From assembly GCA_002070115.1 (NCBI GenBank), contig MWCO01000003.1, positions 1 through 64,000 on the forward strand: a DNA stretch of 64,000 nt. Reading direction: 5' to 3'. This document shows, piece after piece, positions 1-10,435 of this stretch. The notes under the pieces were generated by a model. That model made no database searches. It was not told the origin of the DNA and saw only the letters and a list, made by a program, of their open reading frames with translations. Origin of the DNA: Deltaproteobacteria bacterium ADurb.Bin207 (GTDB taxonomy: Bacteria; Myxococcota_A; Polyangia; Polyangiales; Polyangiaceae). Position 1 is the first letter of the stretch. Every line of letters begins with the position of its first letter. The translations under genes were made by a program, and so were the position numbers.

Positions 1-48
1 GCGGAGCAAGCTCCCCTGGCTTGTTTCTGATGTTTCTGAAACGGGGAG

Positions 49-696
49 CTACTTGATGCCGCCCTTGGGCCGATCGTCAGGTGTCAGCTCCTCATTGCGC
101 CAGTACGTATCGGCTTTCTTGCCGTCGGATCCCGTGAAACCAACCATTCGCAATTCAGCCTCGATATGAGCAGTGTTTTCCGGCACGTGCGATTTATTCA
201 CACAGGAAAACGTGAGCACTGCCTTTTCTCCGGGCTTCATCGGACCTGCAAAAATATTTCCCGAACACTTCTGTTTGGTCTTGTGTTCTTTGCTGTCCGA
301 GCCTCCCGGCACTTCGATAAGCTTGCCGGACTTGTCGTAGAAATAAACCACGATTTGCCCAAACAGGATTTCGAGATTCGTCTTGTTGGTGACACGAAAT
401 GAGGGGCCCTTATCATCCATTTTTCCGGTCCATTCCGCCGTCATGACCCGCGTTTTTCCCTTGGCTTCACAGGGGTCCTTGAAAGTGCCTTCGCCCGAAG
501 AGCCTTCCGGGCACGCATGAGACGGCTTCGGGGCCGATGCGGTAGGAGCTGGCTCACTGGCTTTGAGGGGGGGAGTGGCGGTGGGTTCGGGCGTTTTGCT
601 GACCGCTGGCGTTTCCTGGGCCGCAGGACGTTCCTCGCATCCCGGTAGTGCCACCAAAATAGCAACGATAGACAAGGCTGAAAACATTCGTGTCAT
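49..696 (-). CDS. Putative lipoprotein, unknown function
   Basis: About 215 residues from the ATG at 696, which follows a GGAGG three bases upstream. An in-frame start at 768 would add 24 residues that do not look like a signal. The N-terminus is a lipoprotein signal with lipobox ALPGC, followed by a Pro/Ala/Thr-rich linker. The C-terminal part (Cys-bearing, with beta-strand segments such as FRVTNKTNLEILFGQIVVYF) resembles the Ig-like FxLYD-type folds of envelope lipoproteins. Likely anchored in the envelope facing the periplasm. I recognise no specific function. The gene is divergent from pncB. Confidence 0.7.
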   Translation of the reverse strand: MTRMFSALSIVAILVALPGCEERPAAQETPAVSKTPEPTATPPLKASEPAPTASAPKPSHACPEGSSGEGTFKDPCEAKGKTRVMTAEWTGKMDDKGPSFRVTNKTNLEILFGQIVVYFYDKSGKLIEVPGGSDSKEHKTKQKCSGNIFAGPMKPGEKAVLTFSCVNKSHVPENTAHIEAELRMVGFTGSDGKKADTYWRNEELTPDDRPKGGIK

Positions 697-967
697 GGTC
701 CTCCACCGCGCCCGTGCTGCGGCTGAGCGTGGTGGCTTCTCGGTACTCCAAGGCGTTCGCGGTGACAACGGTCCGGTTCATGGCGCGGTTGTTCTCATCG
801 ATGCCCGGTGATGAGACGATGGAAGCAAAAACTCGGCATTTTCACCTACGTCCGTCATGGCTCCCAGGGAAATCTCAATTCCCATTGACTCATTTTTCGG
901 CTTTCGATTTCGATGATTCATCCTGCTCGGCTGCCGAACCCCACAAATTTATGCTCGCCATCACTCC

Positions 968-2512
968 ATGCTCCATTATCCTTTCGGCGAATCGTACGCG
1001 GACGAACCGGTCAACCAGGAGATCGCCTTGCACACATTGTCGGCTCGATACCGTCACTCCTTGACGCTCCTCACGGACTTGTATCAACTCACCATGGCAT
1101 ACGGCTATTGGAAGAATGGGCTTGCCGACCGACAGGCTGTCTTTCATCTGGCGTTTCGGAAGTGCCCGTTTGGTGGTGGATACGCCATTGCCGCAGGATT
1201 GCACGATGTGGTCGGCTTCCTCGAATCGATGCGTTTCGACGAAAGCGATATCTCGTTTCTACACACCCTGCACGGTCATGACGGAAAGCCTTTGTTCGAA
1301 CCGGAATTTCTTCGCTTCCTTGGCGAGCTTACGTTGGAATGCGATCTTGACGCTATCCCTGAAGGGACAGCGGTATTCGCCCACGAGCCATTGATTCGTG
1401 TGCGAGGCCCGCTGGTTCAAGCACAGATCATCGAAACCGCGTTGCTCAATATCATCAACTTTCAGACCTTGATTGCAACCAAGGCCGCACGTGTATGCTT
1501 TGCCGCAAAAGGAAAACCAGTGCTGGAATTCGGATTGCGACGAGCACAAGGGATCGATGGGGCCCTGTCCGCGAGTCGTGCCGCGTATATTGGCGGTTGT
1601 GAAGCAACCTCCAATGTGCTCGCGGGAAAATTATTCGGCATCCCCGTTCGCGGAACGCATGCTCATAGCTGGGTGATGGTATTCGATGACGAACTCGAGG
1701 CGTTTGCCGCGTACGCACGCGCGATGCCCAACAACTGTGTCTTTCTCGTGGATACGTATGACACGTTGGAAGGCGTCCGAAACGCGGTGCAAATCGGTCA
1801 CCGCTTGCGGGAACAAGGCCACGAACTCAGCGGCGTTCGCCTGGATTCGGGAGACCTGGCTTTCCTCAGCATCGAAGCTAGAAAAATCCTCGATGAAGCG
1901 GGCTTCCCCAACGCGGCCATCGTTGCTTCCAATGACTTGGATGAACAACTCATTGATAGCCTGCAAAACCAAGGCGCTGCTATTGGGGTATGGGGTGTGG
2001 GAACCAAACTCGTCACCGCCTTCGACCAAGCAGCTTTGGGAGGAGTGTACAAACTATCTGCCATCCAAGACGCTTGCGGTCAGTATCAACCAAAAATCAA
2101 ACTCAGCGAACAAGCCGTAAAAATATCCACTCCGGGTATCCTCAACGTGCGACGTTTCCGTCTCGAGGGTCAAGCCATCGGTGACATGGTTTTTGATGAA
2201 CTCGATGCCATCCCGGATTCTCCCACGATCGTGGACCCGGCGGATGCCACGCGCAGAAAAGTGTTTTCTCCCGACATGACCCGCGAGGATTTGCTCGAGC
2301 CCGTGTTTCGAAAAGGCCGCCTCGTTCGTGAATCACCGCCCATCGACGCAATCCGAATGCGAGTCAAGTCCCAACTCGAGGCGTTACATGCCGGGGTCAA
2401 ACGCTTTCTCAATCCCCATTCTTATCCCGTGGGTCTCGAAGAAAAATTGTTCAACCGTCGGCGTGAGCTTGTGTTCGAAGCACGTGGTCATCACATTCGC
2501 GAGGTCAAGTGA
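968..2512 (+). CDS. pncB: Nicotinate phosphoribosyltransferase
   Basis: Cytosolic enzyme that converts nicotinate and PRPP to nicotinate mononucleotide, the first step of the Preiss-Handler NAD salvage route. The 514-residue length is normal for the long bacterial type. Family signatures are clear: [15 protein letters not shown] near residue 40, [20 protein letters not shown] near 180, GTHAHSW (the conserved His region) near 230, VRLDSGDL near 290 and GVGTKLVTA near 345. The start may lie a little downstream, because the first 35 residues are poorly conserved in type and no strong ribosome site is visible. The stop overlaps the start of nadE, so the two are translationally coupled. Confidence 0.95.
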   Translation: MLHYPFGESYADEPVNQEIALHTLSARYRHSLTLLTDLYQLTMAYGYWKNGLADRQAVFHLAFRKCPFGGGYAIAAGLHDVVGFLESMRFDESDISFLHTLHGHDGKPLFEPEFLRFLGELTLECDLDAIPEGTAVFAHEPLIRVRGPLVQAQIIETALLNIINFQTLIATKAARVCFAAKGKPVLEFGLRRAQGIDGALSASRAAYIGGCEATSNVLAGKLFGIPVRGTHAHSWVMVFDDELEAFAAYARAMPNNCVFLVDTYDTLEGVRNAVQIGHRLREQGHELSGVRLDSGDLAFLSIEARKILDEAGFPNAAIVASNDLDEQLIDSLQNQGAAIGVWGVGTKLVTAFDQAALGGVYKLSAIQDACGQYQPKIKLSEQAVKISTPGILNVRRFRLEGQAIGDMVFDELDAIPDSPTIVDPADATRRKVFSPDMTREDLLEPVFRKGRLVRESPPIDAIRMRVKSQLEALHAGVKRFLNPHSYPVGLEEKLFNRRRELVFEARGHHIREVK

Positions 2513-4524
2513 TGCAGTGGATCAAGGTCGGAGCGGCCATCCTCAACCAAACGCCGCTGGCTTGGGACCAAAATCGAGATAACATCCTGGAAGCCATATC
2601 CTGCGCTCGCGACCAGGGCGTCTCGCTGCTTTGCCTGCCCGAGATGTGCATCCCTTCGTATGGTTGTCAGGACGCTTTCCAATTCCCAAGTGTCCAACGT
2701 ACTTGCCTGAACGTTCTGTTCGAAGAAATTGTGCCAGCCACGAAAGACATCGTCACCTGCGTGGGACTTCCTCTCGTCTTTCACAATAGCCTTTTCAATG
2801 CCGTTTGCCTCATCGCCGACCGGAAGGTCGTTGGTTTCGTTTGTAAACGCTTTCTCGCGGGTGATGGCGTCCACTACGAGCCTCGCTGGTTTAAACCATG
2901 GAAACAAGGTTTTCGGGCGCATGTGGAAATGCACGGCCAGTGCTATCCCGTTGGGGATATCTACTTCAACGTCGGTGGGATCAAAATCGGTTTTGAGATC
3001 TGTGAAGATGCCTGGGTTGCGGCTCGTCCGGGAGGGGATATGGCTGGTCGTGGCGTGGACGTCATCCTTAACCCTTCGGCCAGCCATTTCGCTTTCGATA
3101 AATTGGAGGTACGAAAACGTTTCGTATCCGAAGGCTCCAGAGCCTTTGGTGTTACCTACGTGTACGCCAATCTCGTGGGAAATGATGAGGGAAGGATCGT
3201 GTACGACGGGGGGGCTCTCATCGCAAGCGCCGGTCAACTGGTCGCGGCCGGAAGACGTTTCGGATATCGCGATGTCGAAATGACGACCGCGATCGTCGAT
3301 GTGGATACCACGCGGCTGCGACAATGTTGGACCAACAGCTTCATGCCTCGTTTGGAGCAGAACCCCAACGAGTGTGCGTCGACACCTTTTTCATGGCCAT
3401 CGCTTGCGCCACCCGCCGTGAGCGTGCCTCGTGAGGAAGCGTGGGAGTCGTCCGTTCATCATTATTATGAAGAATTTACGCGGTCCATTGGCCTGTCTCT
3501 TTTCGACTACATGCGCTGCTCGCGTTCACACGGGTTCGTGGTTTCCTTGTCCGGTGGCGTCGACTCCACCGCTTGCGCAACTCTTATCACGATCATGGTC
3601 CATCTCGCCGTAGCGGACCTTGGACTCGAAGGGTTCAAGCAAAAGCTCGCATACTGGCCTGCGTTGCAAACTGCGCGATCCGTGCAAGACCTCGTTCGTC
3701 AACTGCTCCTTTGTGTCTATCAAAGTACACGCAACAGTACCCTCGGTTCACGGCAAACGGCGATGGCCGTCGCGGAAGCCTTGGGATGCGACTTCCTGCA
3801 ATTCGATGTCGACACATTGGTCCAGCAGGTTGTGGCGATGGTGGAAGGAGGAATCGGTCGCCATCTCACGTGGGAACAGGACGATATTTCCCTGCAAAAC
3901 ATCCAGGCTCGTGTGCGGGGACCGGGGGCGTGGATGCTCGCCAATCTGCGCGGGGCATTGCTCGTGGCGACTTCGAATCGATCCGAAACGGCCGTTGGCT
4001 ATGCCACGATGGATGGGGATACCTGCGGAGGTATCAGTCCAATGGCAGGAATCGACAAAGGTTTCTTGCAAGGTTGGCTCGCATGGCTCGAAAGCCACGG
4101 TCCAGAATCGTTCGGCGCGCTTCCCGCGATCGGCGTCGTCAATGCGCAGCGTCCTACCGCTGAGTTGCGCCCTGCGCAATATGAGCAAACCGATGAGGAT
4201 GACTTGATGCCGTATCCCATTTTGGATGCGATTCAAGAAGCCGCGATCCGGGACAAACGCGATCCCATCGAAGTGTTTTTGCTCATGCATGCGCGGTTCA
4301 CCGAAATCGATCCACGGCAGCTCTGTGTTTGGGTGGAACGTTTCTTTGTGCTCTGGTGTCGAAATCAATGGAAACGAGAGCGTTATGCTCCTTCGTTTCA
4401 CGTGGATGATACCAATCTCGATCCAAAAAGCTGGTGCCGCTTTCCCATCTTGTCCGGAGGTTTTTCTCGGGAGCTTGCCTTGCTTCGAGCTTATGTGAAG
4501 GACAACTTTCCCGACGAAGCATGA
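2509..4524 (+). CDS. nadE: Glutamine-dependent NAD+ synthase
   Basis: Amidates nicotinate adenine dinucleotide to NAD+, with ammonia drawn from glutamine. The N-terminal nitrilase-type glutaminase domain shows the Glu-Lys-Cys triad (E45 in LPEMC, K113 in VCKRF, C165 in FEICEDAW). The C-terminal synthetase domain carries the PP-loop SGGVDSTA near residue 348. The 671-residue length fits the two-domain enzyme. The start is either GTG 2509 or ATG 2512, both overlapping the pncB stop. With pncB it gives two of the three Preiss-Handler steps; nadD is not in the window. The gene ends seven bases before a convergent kinase gene. Confidence 0.96.
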   Translation: MMQWIKVGAAILNQTPLAWDQNRDNILEAISCARDQGVSLLCLPEMCIPSYGCQDAFQFPSVQRTCLNVLFEEIVPATKDIVTCVGLPLVFHNSLFNAVCLIADRKVVGFVCKRFLAGDGVHYEPRWFKPWKQGFRAHVEMHGQCYPVGDIYFNVGGIKIGFEICEDAWVAARPGGDMAGRGVDVILNPSASHFAFDKLEVRKRFVSEGSRAFGVTYVYANLVGNDEGRIVYDGGALIASAGQLVAAGRRFGYRDVEMTTAIVDVDTTRLRQCWTNSFMPRLEQNPNECASTPFSWPSLAPPAVSVPREEAWESSVHHYYEEFTRSIGLSLFDYMRCSRSHGFVVSLSGGVDSTACATLITIMVHLAVADLGLEGFKQKLAYWPALQTARSVQDLVRQLLLCVYQSTRNSTLGSRQTAMAVAEALGCDFLQFDVDTLVQQVVAMVEGGIGRHLTWEQDDISLQNIQARVRGPGAWMLANLRGALLVATSNRSETAVGYATMDGDTCGGISPMAGIDKGFLQGWLAWLESHGPESFGALPAIGVVNAQRPTAELRPAQYEQTDEDDLMPYPILDAIQEAAIRDKRDPIEVFLLMHARFTEIDPRQLCVWVERFFVLWCRNQWKRERYAPSFHVDDTNLDPKSWCRFPILSGGFSRELALLRAYVKDNFPDEA

Positions 4525-4531
4525 GCCTCGT

Positions 4532-5407
4532 TCACTCACTCGACGAACAAAGAGCCTTCTGCAAATCGATGGCGAAGCGCTGTGCCGAGGGGCGTTGCAT
4601 GGGATTTTTCGATAGGGCTTCGAGCAATACGGTTTCGACTGCGGGGGAAACGCTTGGCAGCGGTGGAACAGGTTCATAAACGTGTTTTCGAAGAAGGGTC
4701 GAGGCTTCGTCAGCTTCGAAAGGGCGCTGCCCTGCAAACATCTCGTACGTGATGATGCCAAGCGCATACACATCGGTGGCTGGCGTCACCGGCTGTCCCT
4801 TGGCCCGTTCTGGTGCCATATATTGCGGAGTCCCAAACAGCGTCGACCGCAAGGTGACGAGCCGTGCAAGCTCCATCGGAAGCTTGGCCATGCCGAAATC
4901 CACGACTTTGACGTGGTTTCTATCTGGACCGCATAACAAAACATTCTCGGGCTTCAAGTCGCGATGAACAACGCCAATCTCATGCGCTGCCGACATCGCA
5001 TGCGCCACGCCCGACACGATATTGAGGATGAAGGAAGGATGGGGTTGCCGTCGACGTTGCAAGTAAAAACGCAAAGATACGTTGTCGAGCCATTCGAGCA
5101 CAATGTAAGGGGCACCTGTGTCTTGGGCGGTTCCTGCTCCCACCACACCAACGATATTCGGATGTTGTAGCCGCCGAAGAACTTCGACTTCTTGCGCGAG
5201 ACGCTGCACCGTTTCCGGCAACATACGGTTGATGCGCATGAGTTTGATCGCCACGAGTTGCCCCGTCACCCTGTCCAGAGCTTTCCATACGGTAGCAATG
5301 GCTCCCTCTCCAACTTTCGCCTCGACTTGATATCGATCGTCATCAACGTGGGGGACAGATTCCATGCCTGCTCCTGCCTGACACGCTTCGAGGTATTGTT
5401 CAAGCAA
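4532..5407 (-). CDS. Ser/Thr protein kinase (Hanks type), no membrane segment
   Basis: A compact 291-residue kinase that consists of little more than the catalytic domain. The Gly-rich loop is GEGAIATVW (33-41), the ATP-binding Lys is K55 in VAIK, the catalytic loop is HRDLKPEN (148-155), DFG is at 170-172 and the APE-type motif is YMAPE. All catalytic residues are present, so it should be active. No transmembrane segment or sensor domain is visible, which points to a cytosolic kinase activated by partners or by another kinase. An alternative start is M15 at 5365. It is convergent with nadE and divergent from the small lipoprotein at 5461. Confidence 0.92.
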   Translation of the reverse strand: MLEQYLEACQAGAGMESVPHVDDDRYQVEAKVGEGAIATVWKALDRVTGQLVAIKLMRINRMLPETVQRLAQEVEVLRRLQHPNIVGVVGAGTAQDTGAPYIVLEWLDNVSLRFYLQRRRQPHPSFILNIVSGVAHAMSAAHEIGVVHRDLKPENVLLCGPDRNHVKVVDFGMAKLPMELARLVTLRSTLFGTPQYMAPERAKGQPVTPATDVYALGIITYEMFAGQRPFEADEASTLLRKHVYEPVPPLPSVSPAVETVLLEALSKNPMQRPSAQRFAIDLQKALCSSSE

Positions 5408-5460
5408 AGGGTGTCATCGGATCAGTGGACGAGAACACGACTCCTCGGTAGCATCGGAGC

Positions 5461-5790
5461 ATGTTCCACGTCCGCCTTGACGGGCGCCATCGTTGGATGC
5501 GCGTAACCCCTGCCTTCGTGGTGGTAGCGTCGTTGCTCTTGGCTTGTGGCGGAAATAAGCAGGAGCCTGCGAAAACTGCGGCGGATACCAAACAAGAAAC
5601 CGTGCCCGGTATGCCAAAAAGTGGCGACGAAGGATGGTGTGACCCCATGCCGGACCTTGGGGAGTCATGCAAATCCTATCTGAAAGAATGTACGATCGTC
5701 TGTGATTACATGAGCGATACCTGTGCTGTGCTGGTGTGCATGAGTGGACGTTGGGAATACGTCGAACGGGGAGAAGAATCCCAAGATTGA
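5461..5790 (+). CDS. Small Cys-rich lipoprotein
   Basis: A 109-residue protein with a hydrophobic signal ending in lipobox LLLACGG. The start may be the ATG at 5497, which leaves a more usual signal. The mature part is short and holds several Cys residues (in WCDPMPDLGESC and ECTIVCDYMSDTC), compatible with a small disulfide-stabilised envelope domain. No family is recognised. It is transcribed away from the kinase at 4532-5407 and is convergent with the DnaJ-type gene, with six bases between the stops. Confidence 0.65.
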   Translation: MFHVRLDGRHRWMRVTPAFVVVASLLLACGGNKQEPAKTAADTKQETVPGMPKSGDEGWCDPMPDLGESCKSYLKECTIVCDYMSDTCAVLVCMSGRWEYVERGEESQD

Positions 5791-5796
5791 CGCGGA

Positions 5797-6630
5797 TTAG
5801 TCTTGCGTGACGATCCGGTGATACGCGCTGGATAAAGCGCTGAATCTCGCTTCCACCTGTCGACGTTGGGATTCTGGCAAGTTCGTGAAAAGATCGGGAT
5901 GACAGGTCGTGGCAAGCTTCCGGAATGTGCGACGTACTTGCGCTCGGCTTGCGTTTGGCGATAGTCCCAGGGTTTCATAGGCTTGTCGTAACGGCAGGGC
6001 AGGCGAATCGGCTCCTCGCGCTCGCCTGCGCCCATGCAAAAACTCGAAGGGCTCCAACTTTCTTTTCGAGTGGAACCGTCCCAAAGGATGAAACCGAATA
6101 TCCGCCTGTTGCAACGAAAATACGGCATCCAGGCGAAGGCGAGTCTGACGTCCCAAGCCGTTTTCGACCTGCTGCTGGGTCACAAATCCTTCGCGAACGA
6201 GAATTTCCCCCGCCTTGACCTTCGGTAAACGCTGAAGTTCGTCGACGAATCGATGATGCTGTTCGATCGACAAATCCCCTTGTTCAAGCAATACTTCGCC
6301 AAGCCGTGGAACAGGTATCGGCGTGCCGACATCGCATACCATCCCGTCTCGCATCACAATCCGATGACAGCATCCGCGATAAGGAGCGTCGTGGCCGATG
6401 AGTTCGAGTTCGCCAGTGGCTTGGGCACGGTGCAATCGACCAAGTACGTCGCCAAGGGTCGTGGACTGCAAACGGCCAGGAAGAATCATGGCCAACCGAT
6501 AGAAGCTCGACGCGCAGCGGGCCAACTCTTCCGTCGTCCGCGCTCCAAACCCTGCCCCCCAAACCGGGCGATCCGTTATTTCCTCGGCATTTTCGACAAA
6601 ACCAACCCGGCTGGCATCAATCATCCACAC
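5797..6630 (-). CDS. DUF4388-like protein with C-terminal DnaJ domain
   Basis: About 277 residues. The middle part (from PGRLQSTTLGDVLGRL near residue 50) resembles the DUF4388/PatA-type N-terminal domains common in myxobacterial signalling proteins. It is followed by a repeat-like region (GEVLLEQGDL, GEILVREGFV) similar to the MshEN/GspE N-terminal motif. The C-terminal roughly 65 residues form a J domain with the diagnostic HPD in TCHPDLF, so the protein may recruit a DnaK-type Hsp70. No transmembrane segment is seen. The start could be M1 (6630) or a Met near residue 48. It is divergent from the large kinase at 6685 and may act with it. Confidence 0.78.
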   Translation of the reverse strand: MWMIDASRVGFVENAEEITDRPVWGAGFGARTTEELARCASSFYRLAMILPGRLQSTTLGDVLGRLHRAQATGELELIGHDAPYRGCCHRIVMRDGMVCDVGTPIPVPRLGEVLLEQGDLSIEQHHRFVDELQRLPKVKAGEILVREGFVTQQQVENGLGRQTRLRLDAVFSLQQADIRFHPLGRFHSKRKLEPFEFLHGRRRARGADSPALPLRQAYETLGLSPNASRAQVRRTFRKLATTCHPDLFTNLPESQRRQVEARFSALSSAYHRIVTQD

Positions 6631-6684
6631 TGAAGTTGTCGTAAGCGCCAGCTTGCCCTAGCCTGCGGTCGGTAGAAGTCGCAC

Positions 6685-9300
6685 ATGCCTTCCGCGAAGA
6701 AGACGAGCAACGTTCCTATTGGAACGACCCTCGACGGGAAGTACCGTATCACGCGTGAGATCGGACGCGGTGGGATGGCTTCGATCTATGAAGCCGTCAA
6801 CGTGGATATCGGCAAAAAAGTAGCCGTCAAAGTCCTCAATCCCGAGCTGACCAATTCCGCCGTGGTGGTCGAACGATTTTTGCGTGAGGCAAGAGCCGCC
6901 GCCGCTGTAAAAAGCCCCTATATTTGCGACGTCTACGATGCTGGCAGGCTCGAGGACGGCAGACCCTTTCTCGTGCTGGAACTGCTCGAAGGCGAAAGCT
7001 TGTACGAGCGAATGGTCAAAGTACGGCGCTTCGAACCTGACTTCGTGGCCCGTGTTTTTTCACAAGTGGCGCGAGGACTCACCAAAGCACACGAAGGCAA
7101 CATCATCCATCGGGATCTCAAACCCGAAAACATTTTCATCACCCATAACGATGACGGTGAGGTCCTCGCGAAAATCGTCGACTTCGGCCTCGCAAAATTC
7201 TACGCCCCCATTGATGGGGATGCAGCGCAACAACGACTGACTCGAGAAGGCGCCGTGTTCGGTACACCAGCCTATATGAGCCCCGAACAGGTCAAAGGCC
7301 AAGGCCAGGTGGACCTGCGCGCGGACCTTTGGGCCGTCGGCTGTATGGTCTACGAATGCCTCATTGGCAGAACCGTATGGGCAACCGAACAAGGCGTCGC
7401 CATGATCTTTGCCCAAATCGCTACCGCCGAAATCCCTGTCCCTTCACTCATTCGGCGCGACTTGCCCATCACCTTCGATAAGTGGTTCGCCAAAGCTCTC
7501 GCCAGAGATCCTGACCAACGATTCCAATCCGCAAAAGAATTGGCCGACGAACTCGTGGCCTCTCTCGGACAAGGCCCTCCGTCGATCATTCTTTCTCAAG
7601 GCATCCAGGACATCGAGCAAGCGGCCTTGCAGCCGCCGATCTCCTCCGATCATGCTTTCGCTCCTACGGAACGCCCGCCTCCCCCCGGATTGGAGGCCGA
7701 TCCTCTGGATGACAACGCTCCCACAAGGCAAATGGCCGTTCCTGACGAATACCGCGCCATGCCCACGGATGCCGCGGTCAACCGTTCCGAATCGGCGAAA
7801 CCACGCACTTCGTATCGCACATGGATCGCTATCGCAGGTGCCCTGCTCGTGGCAGCTATTGGCTATGTCGCGTGGACGCAACTGCTTCCTGCCCCTGCTC
7901 CAGCCGTTGTTTCGTCCCAACCTGTAACCCATCCGGTGGTTACCGCTTCCGCTTCTCAAAAAACTCCCGAAGTGCTCGTGCCGACCCGAATCACGAAAGA
8001 CTTGCCTGACTGGGCAAAAAACATCGCTTCCGCGCAAGAGTTGCTGTCGAAGGGCGACATCGAGGGTGCTTCGGAAACCTTCCGCTCTGCTATCGACGGA
8101 AACACCAGTGGTATCCCTCGGGTGATGCTCGAAAACAGTCGCTTGGCTGCCAATTCCAAAGGAACCTGTGAACTGGGCGGCCTGGGAAGACCAAGACCTT
8201 TCGAACTCACGAATTCCATCCGACGACCGGCCATCGTGTTCACCTCCCATGGCCCGTTGGTGACTTGGGCCGATGATCACGAAGTTCCAGGACAGTGGCA
8301 TGCTTATACGCAGTTGCTCGATGACGCCTTGCGGGCTCTCGGAAATCCTGTCGATGTCACTCCTGAAGCCATCTCCGTGCAAACTCCAAGGCTCATCGCC
8401 ATGGATAACCAAGTCCTGCTGTTGTACAGCGATCAGCACGGAAAAAATCCCGGTGTGTTCGTGCGCCGCTTGACCACGACCGGACGCATTCTCGGCGCCC
8501 CCCTTCAGGTTGCTTCTGAACGTACCTCCGTTGTCTTCCCTTCGATCACAAAAAACCCATGGGGAGGTTTCTGGCTCGCCTATGTCGAAGACAGCGACAA
8601 ATCTCCATCCTCCAAACTCTTCGTCCAATCTCTCACGCATGATGTGAAACTGGATGGCGAAAGAAAGCTCATGGCCGAATACGCCTTGCGCTATGGGCTT
8701 CATCGATCGCGAACGAACGCTCCCTCCGTGGCCGCGGGCACCAACGCCTTGTTGCTTAGCTATCGCGTGGAACAAGGACGCGACCATCGAACCGTCCTGC
8801 AACATATCGCTCTCGAAGAATCCAAAATTCCTCCCGGCCTTTCTGAAGTCAATCCTCCAACCCTGGACCGGGTCGTGGGTGATGTGCGTGACCTGTCAGA
8901 AGGAAAAATCCGACTCTATCCACCGATGATGCATTGTGAAAACTCCGCCTGCTTCGTCGTCTGGCGCGAGGAACCCCGAGGCTCGAATGCAGCGTATATC
9001 GATCCCACCACCGGCACCACCATCTGGCGAAAACGCTTTGCACACAGAGGTATGCAGGTCTCCGTAGGACTCGATGCTGCCGGTAACGGACTGCTCGTCT
9101 GGTACCAAGATGGACGCGTCCACGTATCGCCCATCTCCCGCGATGGTATCGGTGTGCCAAGCGTCGTCGGTCGCGTCACCGGCGAACAACCTGTACCCTC
9201 CGTCTCGCGAGGAAAAGGCCACGGCGAATGGCTCATCGCGTGGATCGATTACGAGGCTGGACACCTCGAAGCCTATCTCGCTTCCGTCACATGCAAATGA
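6685..9300 (+). CDS. Transmembrane Ser/Thr kinase with large beta-repeat ectodomain
   Basis: An 871-residue PknB-type receptor kinase. The cytosolic kinase domain spans about 20-285: GRGGMASIY loop, K49 in VAVK, HRDLKPEN at 142-149, DFG from 166 and YMSPEQ. A Pro/Ala-rich linker leads to a single membrane helix at about 379-401. The exported part (402-871) has repeated strand motifs such as FWLAYVED, CFVVWREE, GLLVWYQDG and EWLIAWIDYE, suggesting a beta-propeller-like sensor, plus a short TPR-like segment just after the membrane. All catalytic residues are present. The stop TGA abuts the stop of the convergent GNAT gene with no gap. Confidence 0.93.
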   Translation: MPSAKKTSNVPIGTTLDGKYRITREIGRGGMASIYEAVNVDIGKKVAVKVLNPELTNSAVVVERFLREARAAAAVKSPYICDVYDAGRLEDGRPFLVLELLEGESLYERMVKVRRFEPDFVARVFSQVARGLTKAHEGNIIHRDLKPENIFITHNDDGEVLAKIVDFGLAKFYAPIDGDAAQQRLTREGAVFGTPAYMSPEQVKGQGQVDLRADLWAVGCMVYECLIGRTVWATEQGVAMIFAQIATAEIPVPSLIRRDLPITFDKWFAKALARDPDQRFQSAKELADELVASLGQGPPSIILSQGIQDIEQAALQPPISSDHAFAPTERPPPPGLEADPLDDNAPTRQMAVPDEYRAMPTDAAVNRSESAKPRTSYRTWIAIAGALLVAAIGYVAWTQLLPAPAPAVVSSQPVTHPVVTASASQKTPEVLVPTRITKDLPDWAKNIASAQELLSKGDIEGASETFRSAIDGNTSGIPRVMLENSRLAANSKGTCELGGLGRPRPFELTNSIRRPAIVFTSHGPLVTWADDHEVPGQWHAYTQLLDDALRALGNPVDVTPEAISVQTPRLIAMDNQVLLLYSDQHGKNPGVFVRRLTTTGRILGAPLQVASERTSVVFPSITKNPWGGFWLAYVEDSDKSPSSKLFVQSLTHDVKLDGERKLMAEYALRYGLHRSRTNAPSVAAGTNALLLSYRVEQGRDHRTVLQHIALEESKIPPGLSEVNPPTLDRVVGDVRDLSEGKIRLYPPMMHCENSACFVVWREEPRGSNAAYIDPTTGTTIWRKRFAHRGMQVSVGLDAAGNGLLVWYQDGRVHVSPISRDGIGVPSVVGRVTGEQPVPSVSRGKGHGEWLIAWIDYEAGHLEAYLASVTCK

Positions 9301-9888
9301 TCATGGTCGACGAGCCGCATGGTCGGTGACGAGCATCCCGAATTGTGCGTGATCGAGCCAACGCCCCGCACAATATTCTGCTTGTCGCGCTATCCCTTCG
9401 AAACGGAAACCAAGACGTCCGATCACCGATAAGGAACGGTAATTGGTGGTGGCCGCCGCGACGCGGATTCGGTGCATGTGATACTTGTCGAAGGCTTCCT
9501 GTATCAGGATGCCCGCAGCTTCCGTCATATAACCGCGCCCTTGTGCCGGCTCTCGAAGCCAATAGCCAAGGTCGCAGCACGCGTGCATGGGCGTACAATT
9601 CTCCAGCCCAACGACTCCCACAAGGGTTCGCGTTTCACGCTCGCGGATCACGAAGCGAATGGCTCGCCCCGAATCCCAATCCATCGCACACGCTTCCGCA
9701 AACCGATGCATCGAGGACTCATCGACCTGAAAGGGAACCCACGGCAGCCATGGCTCGAGATACTTGCGAGATTCCTGGACCGCACACCACAACTCTCGCG
9801 CATCGGAGCCTTCGATCGGAAAAAGGAGCAAACGCTTGGAGCCAATGGGAGCCAGGCGTGCCGAACTGCGGGCTGGAAGACTGATCAT
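9301..9888 (-). CDS. GNAT N-acetyltransferase, RimJ/RimL type
   Basis: A 195-residue acetyl-CoA-dependent acetyltransferase. It matches the RimJ/RimL/YdaF subfamily in length and in motifs: the strand FVIRERETRTLVGVVGL, the acetyl-CoA loop around LREPAQGRGYMTEA, and the C-terminal SLSVIGRLGFRFEGIARQ. Members acetylate ribosomal protein N-termini or small amines such as spermidine; the substrate cannot be read from the sequence. It is probably cytosolic. Its stop lies directly against the stop of the kinase gene, and a long AT-containing gap lies upstream. Confidence 0.9.
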   Translation of the reverse strand: MISLPARSSARLAPIGSKRLLLFPIEGSDARELWCAVQESRKYLEPWLPWVPFQVDESSMHRFAEACAMDWDSGRAIRFVIRERETRTLVGVVGLENCTPMHACCDLGYWLREPAQGRGYMTEAAGILIQEAFDKYHMHRIRVAAATTNYRSLSVIGRLGFRFEGIARQAEYCAGRWLDHAQFGMLVTDHAARRP

Positions 9889-10435
9889 CAGGGGCGAAGG
9901 TGTACTGGACCCCTGTTCCGCGGGGAAGACCTTTCATGGGCACGGCCCGTGCGTGCCAAGAGACTTGGCGGATTTCTCGATGCACACCGATTATTCTCGC
10001 CTCTCCCCCAATGCCCGTTGCATCAGATTCGAAAAGAGGATATCCCACGTCGCGAATCCGTTTCATCCCTGCGCACTCGCCCGAAACCAGCGTCCATCCT
10101 CCTTCTTCATTCCGAATAATTACCTTTATTATCAATTGCTTACATTTTGATCGAGCCGGCCATCGATGACTTTCCTCCCGGGTAAGAAAGCGTAGGGTCG
10201 AAACGAGTCTCCCCTGCGCAAGTCCCGCGAAATTATCGCCGTGATCCATGGTTCATGCCACGGCCCTGAACTCCAGCCTGTCCCACGAAATCGCAGGGCT
10301 TTTTGGGTAAGCCAATGCCTTTCGTGGGCCCGGAGCCCTACGACTCGCTTCCTCCACCGCTACAGGGAACTCTCATCGCCACAGCGATAGGCTACGGCAT
10401 GATCGCCCATAAGCGAGCCCAGGGGCGAGGGGCCG
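9889..10435. other. Intergenic stretch without a convincing gene
   Basis: This 547-base gap separates the GNAT gene from the metallophosphoesterase, both on the minus strand. It holds a perfect 13-base inverted repeat (GCACGG-C-CCGTGC, 9940-9952) and an AT-rich island at about 10111-10150 that could carry the promoter of the GNAT gene. Reading frames in it are short or are extensions of antisense shadows. I see no RNA gene and no clear terminator. Confidence 0.5.

Noticed and set aside
1-51. Possible terminator for the first lipoprotein gene
   Set aside because: AGCTCCCC and GGGGAGCT can pair but the loop is 26 bases and there is no T-tract.
7444-8805. Long minus-strand open frame inside the large kinase gene
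   Set aside because: It lies antisense to a gene with full kinase motifs; the frame is open because of GC-rich codon bias, and its protein has no recognisable features.
9936-9953. Second sigma-54-like GG-N10-GC element
   Set aside because: The -24 box lacks the leading T and the match is part of a perfect palindrome; no transcript unit starts there.
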